Shown here piece by piece: positions 25,714 to 32,644 of a stretch of 64,000 bases of DNA. Source of the DNA: Pseudobdellovibrionaceae bacterium. Its GTDB lineage: Bacteria > Bdellovibrionota > Bdellovibrionia > Bdellovibrionales > Bdellovibrionaceae. The notes beneath the pieces are model-generated. The model was not told the DNA's origin. It saw only the letters and a program-made list of their open reading frames with translations, and did no database searches. Location: positions 1 through 64,000 of the forward strand of contig JAEUWH010000032.1 of the NCBI GenBank assembly GCA_016785955.1, in the 5' to 3' direction. The position numbers and the translations under genes were made by a program. Each line of letters starts with the position of its first letter. The first letter of the stretch is position 1.

Positions 25714-26292
25714 ATGGCATTTACACTACCGGAATTACCTTATTCTAAAGATGCGCTGACACCTCATATTTCTGCGGAGACGATGGAATATCATCATGGC
25801 AAGCATCACAATACGTACGTTACTAATTTAAATAATTTAATCAAAGGAACCAAGTTTGAAAATACGACGTCCCTAGACGAGATCATTATGAATTCTGAAG
25901 CTGGGCTTTTTAACAATGCGGCTCAGGTATGGAATCATACATTTTTCTGGCATTGTTTGGCACCTAAAGCCGGTGGAGAAGCCAAAGGAAAAATCGCCGA
26001 ATTGATTAATAAAAAGTGGGGCAATTTTGCGACTTTCAAAGATGAATTCTCGAAAACAGCGATCGGTAATTTCGGTTCCGGTTGGACTTGGTTGACTCTG
26101 AACAAGCAGGGTGAAATTGAAATTTTTAATACGTCCAATGCCGGTACTCCGATGACATCAGGACGTAAGGCGTTGTTGACGATTGATGTATGGGAACATG
26201 CTTACTATATTGATTACAGAAATGCCCGTCCTAATTTTGTGAATTCTTTTTGGAATTTGGTTAATTGGGATTTCGTTAACAGCAATTTGTAA
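25714..26292 (+). CDS. sodB: Superoxide dismutase (Fe type)
   Basis: The enzyme dismutates superoxide to hydrogen peroxide and oxygen in the cytoplasm. Metal ligands are present as ETMEYHHGKHHNTYV, AAQVWNHTFFWHCL and DVWEHAYYIDY. The AAQVWNHTFFWHCL form, with no Gly-Gly-x-Asn tail typical of Mn enzymes, points to an iron SodB type. The length of 192 residues is normal. AAAGGAG precedes the ATG. A perfect hairpin follows the gene. The divergent XRE-cupin regulator may modulate it. Confidence 0.95.
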   Translation: MAFTLPELPYSKDALTPHISAETMEYHHGKHHNTYVTNLNNLIKGTKFENTTSLDEIIMNSEAGLFNNAAQVWNHTFFWHCLAPKAGGEAKGKIAELINKKWGNFATFKDEFSKTAIGNFGSGWTWLTLNKQGEIEIFNTSNAGTPMTSGRKALLTIDVWEHAYYIDYRNARPNFVNSFWNLVNWDFVNSNL

Positions 26293-26324
26293 TCTTGCTA
26301 TTCTAGTCACAATTTTGAAGACCG

Positions 26325-26353
26325 TACAGATGAACCATACACGTTCATCTGTA
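26325..26353 (+). terminator. Hairpin downstream of sodB
   Basis: TACAGATGAAC at 26325-26335 is perfectly complementary to GTTCATCTGTA at 26343-26353 around a seven-base loop. It lies 33 bases after the sodB stop. The T-tract is weak, so termination or 3'-end protection are both possible. Confidence 0.6.
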
Positions 26354-26356
26354 CTT

Positions 26357-26376
26357 ATGTCATTACCAACCTATCC
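26357..26376 (+). repeat. Short interspersed 3' element, copy 2
   Basis: TGTCATTACCAACCTATC follows the sodB terminator hairpin by a few bases. It shares 19 identical bases with the copies at 39520 and 47444 and lies 65 bases after the sodB stop on the same strand. Confidence 0.65.
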
Positions 26377-26593
26377 ATCAGTTCCATGTGAATGTGTCAG
26401 GCTTCAGGCCCCAGCTTCAAACCCCAGTGTCAAACGTCTGATATCATTGGTTTTGGTGACATTTATTGTCCAAATGTCCAATTCTCTACAGGCGACAAAT
26501 TTTAAATAATAGACTAAACTTTTCCAGGTTTTAACATACGCGTGCGGCCACTGTGAGAAATCACTTTCTGAAGGGATATGGGAATAGGTAAGT

Positions 26594-27916
26594 ATGACGA
26601 GACGTTGCGATTTATTTCTTTATTTTCTACTTTTTTTTGTTTCTTTCGAGGCGCATTCTGCCGCCAATAAAAATCACAGCAGACAAGATGTGTGTCAGGC
26701 ATTCAGGGCCAGGGCTTTGAAAGACCATGCTTTTATGCGTGTGCCGGTTCCTGTTGATTATGATAAACCAGAGCTTGGGTATACCTGGATTTATACGTGG
26801 ACGAATAGGAAATTCAGAACGGATTGGAAAACATTAGTTTTTGTTTCTGGAGGACCTGGAAATCATGATCACGATTCGCGTTTGAATCTATCTAACTGGA
26901 ATTTGATATTTTTTGATCAACGTGGAATCGCCTGTTCTAAACTAAATAACGAAGCACAGAACTTAGATAAAGAATCCTATTCGTCAAAACACACGGCTCG
27001 AGATATTGAAGAAATCAGAAAAGCCTATGGGATGAATAAAATTTCTCTTTATGCAGTTTCTTATGGCACTGTACCGGCGACGATCTACGCCTCGCTCTAC
27101 GCGGATCATACAAGATCTTTGGTTTTAGAAGGAACCGTTGCTGTAGGGGGAGAACAACTGATTGGGCCAGATCGTCGGCGCGTTCTTTTGCAGAATTTTT
27201 TTGAAGGCTTACCTAAAGCGACGCAGGATCGCATTTTAGAATTGTCTAGTAAGCCAGATATTCCTCGCAATTGGTTTTCGGTTGTTGGTATGTTGATGTT
27301 GTATTTAGATAACGGATATGAGGCGTATCAAGCCTTTCTTGAGAATGTTCTTTCGGATGATCAAATAGCCAAGGATTTGATCGGCACTGTGATTTATCAG
27401 AAATCACTTAAAGATAATTCAGATGATAACGGCTTGTTAGTTTCGGCAATGTTGGGTTGTCAGGAGCTGGGTATGAATCTAACAAACGTAAGCTCATACT
27501 TTGTTTTCCGAGGCCGAACATTGGTGCCAGATACTGTAAATCATATGAATTCTATGTGTGTTCCCTTAGGGTTTCCGTTAGATATCAAAACAAAATTGTA
27601 TGACTCATCTGCGTACCCGGTTCGTGTACCTGTTTATTATATTCAAGGAGCCAAAGATGGTGCGACGGTCATAGATCACGCTTACCAGCATGCCTATCAA
27701 ACCACGCAATCTCGTGCCTATTTATTGATTGCTGAGCAGGGTGGTCATCAGCCTTTATCCGGAGACTTAGTGTCAGGTTACGCCGACAAAGCAAAGATGT
27801 CAGCAAAGCAAACCCTTCTGGCTAAAATACTTGATGGTCTGTCACTTCAAGGTGGTGATCTTCGATCGCTAGAGAAGAACGCGCCTTTAAAGTGGCGCGT
27901 TGTGATTAAAGAGTAG
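26594..27916 (+). CDS. Exported alpha/beta hydrolase, proline iminopeptidase-like
   Basis: The 440-residue protein has a signal peptide (FLYFLLFFVSFEAHSA) and an alpha/beta-hydrolase core. FVSGGPGNHDHDSR and NLIFFDQRGIACS form the oxyanion region, LYAVSYGTVPATIYASLY holds the nucleophile Ser in A-V-S-Y-G, YIQGAKDGATVIDHA the acidic residue and EQGGHQPLS the His. This matches tripeptidyl or prolyl aminopeptidases of the S33 family. A periplasmic peptidase suits digestion of prey proteins, which is inference. A perfect 8-bp hairpin (AACGCGCC/GGCGCGTT, 27878-27901) lies in the last codons. Confidence 0.85.
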   Translation: MTRRCDLFLYFLLFFVSFEAHSAANKNHSRQDVCQAFRARALKDHAFMRVPVPVDYDKPELGYTWIYTWTNRKFRTDWKTLVFVSGGPGNHDHDSRLNLSNWNLIFFDQRGIACSKLNNEAQNLDKESYSSKHTARDIEEIRKAYGMNKISLYAVSYGTVPATIYASLYADHTRSLVLEGTVAVGGEQLIGPDRRRVLLQNFFEGLPKATQDRILELSSKPDIPRNWFSVVGMLMLYLDNGYEAYQAFLENVLSDDQIAKDLIGTVIYQKSLKDNSDDNGLLVSAMLGCQELGMNLTNVSSYFVFRGRTLVPDTVNHMNSMCVPLGFPLDIKTKLYDSSAYPVRVPVYYIQGAKDGATVIDHAYQHAYQTTQSRAYLLIAEQGGHQPLSGDLVSGYADKAKMSAKQTLLAKILDGLSLQGGDLRSLEKNAPLKWRVVIKE

Positions 27917-27961
27917 GGCGTCACAACGGCCTACGAATGTCTCACCAAAAATATTATGGCC

Positions 27962-28975
27962 TTAAAGAAAGTAAACCAAATTTAGAGAGGCAAAACTGAC
28001 AAACGTTTTTCGTTCTTCGAATTCAGGAGAGCGAGTCACAAAGCGCCATACTATATTGAATGGTAAAATTTGAACGCCGAAGCCAAGCTCGGTATCGAAC
28101 GTTAAAGGAATTCGCGTGACTCGATGACTGGATTGAAAGGTGTTGCCATCAATAAAAATACTGCGGGCAATTAAATTAGTGCGAACGCCAAAAAGTCCAT
28201 AGTAGCTGATTTTTCTAGGATGATCGGCGGTCATAGGAGAAATAAAACTGTCTCCATCATTGGAGGACGGGCGACTGGGGCCAAAGTCATCCAGCAGGTT
28301 TGTTCCAAAGCGTCCCAGGGCCCCGATATGAATGGCCGTCAAGACATTACCGACTCCCATCCCGTAGTATGGTAGCAGGTCAAAGTTTTTTTGTGCATAA
28401 ATTTTGAGTCGTTTTTGATAGGAGAGTTGTAAAGTAAATTCGTCTTTCAAGCCGTGGTCCCACCCTGCGGCTCGGTATTTCGAGATCCAATCGTGGACAT
28501 TGTTTTGAACTTCGCGGCCACGCGCACTGGGGCCTACGATCCCTAGATCGACTTCAAAAAATTGGGCCGAGTGTTCTTCCTTGATGTTAGCGGCAACCCC
28601 CAAATAAAGCCAACCGGCATAGGGACGATCATTGGGAATCAGATTCGACTCGCCAATATTGTTAGGTGTGTATATTTGGTGTCCTAATGAAATTCCCAAA
28701 TTCAATTTGCTGTGATCGGCAGTGCCGTCTAAAATTTTAAGCCCAGAAATAGGTTTTTCTGCCCAAAGAGGTAATTTGTTTTCGGCATAGATATAAGAAG
28801 CGCGAAAACCGTTTGTGTAGGATTGGTCAGATCCCGGGCCCCCTAGGCTACGGGAATCATTTTCAAAATAGACGGCAATGGCCTCACCATCGGTTTTGGC
28901 GGATGTTTTTTTTATTTCCGCCAGCGTCGAGAAAGAGAAAGAAAAAATAAGAGCTACAAGAATATTAATTTTCAT
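27962..28975 (-). CDS. lpxR: LpxR-like (DUF2219) outer-membrane lipid A deacylase
   Basis: LpxR removes the 3'-acyloxyacyl chain of lipid A in the outer membrane. The protein has a signal peptide (KINILVALIFSFSFSTLA) and the family's DQSYTNGFRASYIYAENK, LIPNDRPYAGWLYLGV and EFTLQLSYQKRLKIY strands. Residues of the catalytic region (Asn-Asp in ENDSRSLGG and Thr-Asn in SYTNG) are retained. The length of 337 residues is normal for the 12-stranded barrel. In a Gram-negative predator it could modify its own lipid A or act at prey attachment; both are inference. Confidence 0.85.
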   Translation of the reverse strand: MKINILVALIFSFSFSTLAEIKKTSAKTDGEAIAVYFENDSRSLGGPGSDQSYTNGFRASYIYAENKLPLWAEKPISGLKILDGTADHSKLNLGISLGHQIYTPNNIGESNLIPNDRPYAGWLYLGVAANIKEEHSAQFFEVDLGIVGPSARGREVQNNVHDWISKYRAAGWDHGLKDEFTLQLSYQKRLKIYAQKNFDLLPYYGMGVGNVLTAIHIGALGRFGTNLLDDFGPSRPSSNDGDSFISPMTADHPRKISYYGLFGVRTNLIARSIFIDGNTFQSSHRVTRIPLTFDTELGFGVQILPFNIVWRFVTRSPEFEERKTFVSFASLNLVYFL

Positions 28976-29280
28976 TTCTTAGATGTAACATTCTCTTTGG
29001 TTGCACACAAAAACTTTTAGGTTCTGGGCCATCGTATTTGAGTTTATCCTAATGTAACTAGAGTTTATAAAAACTCCGTTATTACTGAGTGCCGGCTCAA
29101 CACGTTTTCCGTTAAAGTATAGAGTTTAGAGCTGACGGATTAACTAGCCTAATCTATGTGAGCCCCACTTAATCGGCGTCAGAATCGATGTACGATGTTC
29201 AATCAATTTTTACTTTAAACCCAAAAGCAAAGCCGGGACTTTTTATCAGAAATTTCTACAGAAAATTTTTAATTTGTAAA
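28976..29280. other. Intergenic stretch without recognised features
   Basis: These 305 bases separate the lpxR-like gene start from the end of the small membrane protein gene; both read leftwards. Apart from a probable promoter region close to lpxR, I see no gene, hairpin or repeat copy. Confidence 0.4.
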
Positions 29281-29550
29281 TCAGTGATGAACAATGGGCT
29301 CTTCGTTTTTATGTGCTTGTCGCTCATTGGGATCGTTCGCATTTAAGCCAATTTGATTTTTCGCAAAATCTACGCCTTTATTTATTGCGTTGAGCGCGGC
29401 TCCTGTTTGGTTGGGCAAAATTCCCCTGCTGTACAAATAGCGCACACCAAAATATGCAGCGGCTCCGTACAGAACCCAATGCCATCGAAAGCCTTTCATG
29501 ATATGAGTGCCCGCTAGATTTTTTACAGAATTTTCAATTGTTTTGTTCAT
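29281..29550 (-). CDS. Small hypothetical membrane protein
   Basis: The 89-residue product has one hydrophobic segment (WHWVLYGAAAYFGVRYLYS) followed by a polar, helical tail (AALNAINKGVDFAKNQIGLN). An AGGAG ribosome binding site lies eight bases upstream of the ATG at 29550, which I prefer over the upstream frame that begins at 29595. The family is unknown. It diverges from the GNAT acetyltransferase. Confidence 0.65.
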   Translation of the reverse strand: MNKTIENSVKNLAGTHIMKGFRWHWVLYGAAAYFGVRYLYSRGILPNQTGAALNAINKGVDFAKNQIGLNANDPNERQAHKNEEPIVHH

Positions 29551-29678
29551 ACTTTGAACTCCTTTACCCACAAGTGAGTGCATAAATCCTGCCATATGTT
29601 TCGGTTACTGTTTAGGCGCAGTTAAGTATGATATTTAATCGGTTTGACTATTTAGACAGGATCGTTTGTTATAAGGGT

Positions 29679-30146
29679 ATGACCTCGTCACAATTTAGTT
29701 ATCGTAAAGCCCTTATTCAAGATGTGTCCGCTATTCAATCATTTCAACAAGCCATGGCGTGGGAAACCGAGAAATTGAAACTGGACGATAAAGTTCTCGA
29801 GCAAGGGGTTCGTGCGGTATTTCAAAATCCAGAACTGGGGCAGTACCATGTATGCCTTGATGGGGCTGACGTGATCGGCTCGTTGTTATTAACCAAAGAA
29901 TGGAGTGATTGGCGTAATGGTACGGTTTGGTGGTTGCACAGTTTGTATTTTAAGCCAGCCTATCGTGGTCAGGGTTTGTTTTCAAAAATGTATCACTACG
30001 TCCAAGAGCTGGCGCATACCGAGCCCAATATCCGAGGAATTCGTTTGTATGTTGATCATACAAATGAAAAGGCGCAAGCCGTTTATAACAAGCTCGGAAT
30101 GAATGGCGATCACTATCGTCTATTCGAATGGATGAAGACTTTTTAG
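29679..30146 (+). CDS. GNAT-family N-acetyltransferase
   Basis: About 155 residues of the GNAT fold: an N-terminal beta strand (SYRKALIQDVSAIQSFQQAM), a central motif A (HSLYFKPAYRGQGLFSKMYH, with R-G-Q-G for acetyl-CoA) and a C-terminal NEKAQAVYNKLGMNGDHY block. Such enzymes acetylate a primary amine of a small molecule or protein. I start at the ATG at 29679 at the first strand; an ATG at 29628 would add 17 residues. Substrate unknown. Confidence 0.88.
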   Translation: MTSSQFSYRKALIQDVSAIQSFQQAMAWETEKLKLDDKVLEQGVRAVFQNPELGQYHVCLDGADVIGSLLLTKEWSDWRNGTVWWLHSLYFKPAYRGQGLFSKMYHYVQELAHTEPNIRGIRLYVDHTNEKAQAVYNKLGMNGDHYRLFEWMKTF

Positions 30147-30297
30147 ACATACGGTCTAAAGTTCAGGTTTTGAAAAAATATAGACTAGCCAGTCGCATTC
30201 TCAAGATGACCAGTCCCTTACGTTGCCTTTAAACTTTTTTAGTCTGCTGTTTTACAGTGATTTAATATGTAATCATGCACACTCAGAAGGAGGAAAA

Positions 30298-31422
30298 ATG
30301 CATTCAAAATTCAATCGAATGATGAGGACATCATCTTTAACATTTGCAACGGTGGGATTAGTCGTTGGTTGTTCATCAGCTCCTAAGGTTTCTAAGAATC
30401 CAGCGGAAGAGCAATCATTGCAAGCCAAAGCCGCCGAGGTGACTTCAAAAGGTCAAACAGAGAGTGCGAAAGCGGGTGGTTATGATCCCGTGGCTTTCTG
30501 GCAAGATCGTAATAAAGTTTCCAAGAAATGGCTAAACAGAGAGGTGGAAACAGGAATTCTATCGAAATCGCAAAAAGTATTTGTCGTGGATTTTAAAGTT
30601 CGCTTTCATCGACATGATACATCGTGGTTAAATAGTGGAACAGGCCTTAGCGATTTTTTAAGCGATGCGGGACAAGATCATACCGGTGGCTATATGAAGA
30701 CCGTTTCTATTAAAGAGAAAAAAGCGATTCATACCATCACCGGCGAAAACCCAGAAGTGTTCCAGAAAATCACCGATACGTTATATAAAAATTTTGTTGC
30801 TCAGCTAGAAACGGCTGGCTACAAAGTTTCTGATCGTAGTGCGATCACCTATAAAGACATGATCGAGCACTTAAACAGCGATAAAATGGTTCCATCGCCA
30901 CAAAAAGGCGAGGGCGTTGTGGAAATTTATGCGCCGACAGGTTGGAAACTTGAAAAATCAACGATGGATACGGCAACATTAAGCGCGGCATTTGGTGACA
31001 CTGTGATGAAATTAGCAGAACAAAATAGCCGTAAAGTCGAAGAATCAATCGGCGTGTCAATGGCCTATGATGTCGATTTAGGCGAGATCAAAGACGGCAA
31101 GTATTGGTCAAATATTTCCACGCGAGGTAGTATGGCGTTTACAACAACATATTATTCAGGTGTTATCGATATGAGCAAACCTTTGCGCGATGGAATTCAG
31201 TACAAATACAATGCTGAAAAAACAGCGTCTGATTCCAACACCTTTGGTCGTGCAACAGCAACGGTGGCGGCGATGGCATTAGGAAAAAGTATGGATTATT
31301 CAACGAGCGAGACATTCACGATGGTTCCTGAATGGAATCAGTTTGAAAATCGAGTTGTAGAACATGGTAGTTATCTTAATGATTTAATCATGGAGCGTGT
31401 TCGTCAAGGTCGCGATGACTAG
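30298..31422 (+). CDS. Exported hypothetical lipoprotein
   Basis: Translation starts at the ATG at 30298, preceded by GAAGGAGG. The signal sequence ends in the lipobox VVGC (residue about 24), so the 374-residue protein is lipid-anchored. The mature part is polar and mixed alpha/beta with Lys- and Glu-rich helices and no recognised domain. A strong terminator follows at 31449, so the gene is monocistronic. Confidence 0.75.
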   Translation: MHSKFNRMMRTSSLTFATVGLVVGCSSAPKVSKNPAEEQSLQAKAAEVTSKGQTESAKAGGYDPVAFWQDRNKVSKKWLNREVETGILSKSQKVFVVDFKVRFHRHDTSWLNSGTGLSDFLSDAGQDHTGGYMKTVSIKEKKAIHTITGENPEVFQKITDTLYKNFVAQLETAGYKVSDRSAITYKDMIEHLNSDKMVPSPQKGEGVVEIYAPTGWKLEKSTMDTATLSAAFGDTVMKLAEQNSRKVEESIGVSMAYDVDLGEIKDGKYWSNISTRGSMAFTTTYYSGVIDMSKPLRDGIQYKYNAEKTASDSNTFGRATATVAAMALGKSMDYSTSETFTMVPEWNQFENRVVEHGSYLNDLIMERVRQGRDD

Positions 31423-31448
31423 ATTTTAGTTTCCAAATTACTTATTTT

Positions 31449-31477
31449 AAACGGGAATGTGAGAAACATTCCCGTTT
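31449..31477 (+). terminator. Rho-independent terminator
   Basis: AAACGGGAATGT at 31449-31460 is perfectly complementary to ACATTCCCGTTT at 31466-31477 with a GAGAA loop, followed by a T-rich stretch (TCATTTTGTTTTC). It terminates the lipoprotein gene. Confidence 0.85.
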
Positions 31478-31554
31478 TCATTTTGTTTTCATTCATAAGA
31501 AAAAATAGAAATACTGTTGCGATCAGAAAGTATCCTTGCTAGCTAGCTAAAACT

Positions 31555-32094
31555 ATGAATTCACGTAAATTATGGATCAATATCCACCTTGTGTTTGCGG
31601 CGATCTTTATGCCGTTAATGTTGATGATGCCGATCACGGGTTCATTGTATCTTCTGGGTTACCAAGGAGATCAAACAAAGACGGAAGTTTTTCGTATTCA
31701 CGAGACCGCTCCCAATGACGAGATGGAGCGTGAGGAGTTTTTTCGCAAACACCTGGCGGCTCAAGGCATTGACCCGACATTTGAATATATTCGATCTACA
31801 AAAACAGAATTTATTATGCGACCGACTACACGTGTGTATTATGTCGCCAATATCGAGAGTGACAAAACTTTAATCATCTCGCGTGTCGAACCGACCATGT
31901 TGAAACGATTAATTGAGCTACATAAAGGACATGGTCCGCGTGCGATGCGATGGTTTGAAGCGGCGTTTGGTTTGGCACTGATCATCACCACATTGTCGGG
32001 ACTGTGGCTGGCCTGGACGGTGAAGCCTTATCGTATGATTACACTGAGCGCTTTTGGTGCCGGTTTGCTGATCATGCTGGTGTGTTTATTTTAG
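31555..32094 (+). CDS. PepSY-associated transmembrane protein
   Basis: The protein of 179 residues has an N-terminal membrane helix (IHLVFAAIFMPLMLMMPITG), an extracytoplasmic region of about 80 residues and two C-terminal helices (FEAAFGLALIITTLSGLWLAW and LSAFGAGLLIMLVCLF), an arrangement typical of PepSY_TM-like proteins. The HKGHGPRAMRWFE block is also typical. Some relatives act in ferric reduction or siderophore-iron release at the inner membrane, but the role here is unassigned. The stop lies at the first base of a long palindromic repeat. Confidence 0.7.
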   Translation: MNSRKLWINIHLVFAAIFMPLMLMMPITGSLYLLGYQGDQTKTEVFRIHETAPNDEMEREEFFRKHLAAQGIDPTFEYIRSTKTEFIMRPTTRVYYVANIESDKTLIISRVEPTMLKRLIELHKGHGPRAMRWFEAAFGLALIITTLSGLWLAWTVKPYRMITLSAFGAGLLIMLVCLF

Positions 32095-32143
32095 GGACTG
32101 TCCTGATTTTCTCGCGACGGCTAGGCAAATGACGACAGGCCCT
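32094..32143. repeat. Interspersed long palindrome, copy C
   Basis: The arms GGGACTGTC and GACAGGCCC enclose the loop core CTCGCGACGGCTAGGC, identical to copy A. The element starts at the stop codon of the PepSY-type gene and ends at the stop codon of the convergent LprI-like gene, so it can act as a shared 3' element of both. Confidence 0.8.
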
Positions 32144-32591
32144 AATCTGTTTGAATATTTTGATAGCTGGCTAACGATTCTTCCATCATTTTTACACGTT
32201 CTTTTGTTAAGCGCGATAAGCAACCCGAGACAACGATTGTCTCGCTCTCGGCGCCGAGCATGACGGTACCTTCGTATTGGCATTGTGCCTCGCGATAAGT
32301 GATCCATGCTTTTTCTGCATTTTCTAATCGGCTCAGTGTTTCGGCAGCGGGATCGCTTGCGTCGGTGGCTGCAGCGTTCATGCGTGATTTAATATGTTCC
32401 GAAATAGATAGGAATAATTGAACCAGTTTTTTATCAGCAAAGTGATAGTCTTGGCTTGAACATTTTTTCAGGTCTTCATTTGATTGGGCGACGTCGTAAC
32501 ATTTAGCCACATCAAAATCTGTTTCTGAATCTGCGAAAATTAAAAATGGCAGAATCAAAATGGTAAGCAATATAAAATAAGATCGGAACAT
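32142..32591 (-). CDS. LprI-family (DUF1311) secreted protein
   Basis: The product has a signal peptide (FRSYFILLTILILPFLIFAD) and the helical Cys-rich DUF1311 domain: DVAKCYDVAQSNEDLKKCSS, then AEKAWITYREAQCQYEGTV and VVSGCLSRLTKERV. The family includes LprI, an inhibitor of lysozyme in Mycobacterium. The ATG at 32591 is preceded by GGGGG; an upstream frame start at 32648 lacks any signal. In a predator it might protect the cell from its own muramidases, an inference. Confidence 0.8.
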   Translation of the reverse strand: MFRSYFILLTILILPFLIFADSETDFDVAKCYDVAQSNEDLKKCSSQDYHFADKKLVQLFLSISEHIKSRMNAAATDASDPAAETLSRLENAEKAWITYREAQCQYEGTVMLGAESETIVVSGCLSRLTKERVKMMEESLASYQNIQTD

Positions 32592-32644
32592 AGTAACCCC
32601 CGTTACCCCAAGTCCAATGTATATCTTAACTTCACGAGTTTTTT

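Noticed and set aside
26315-26509. Plus-strand frame of 64 codons after sodB
   Set aside because: It overlaps the sodB terminator hairpin and an interspersed repeat copy, so it is not a credible gene.
32094-32143. Insertion-sequence end
   Set aside because: The palindrome has no adjoining transposase frame or visible target duplication; I treat it as a non-autonomous repeat or terminator element.
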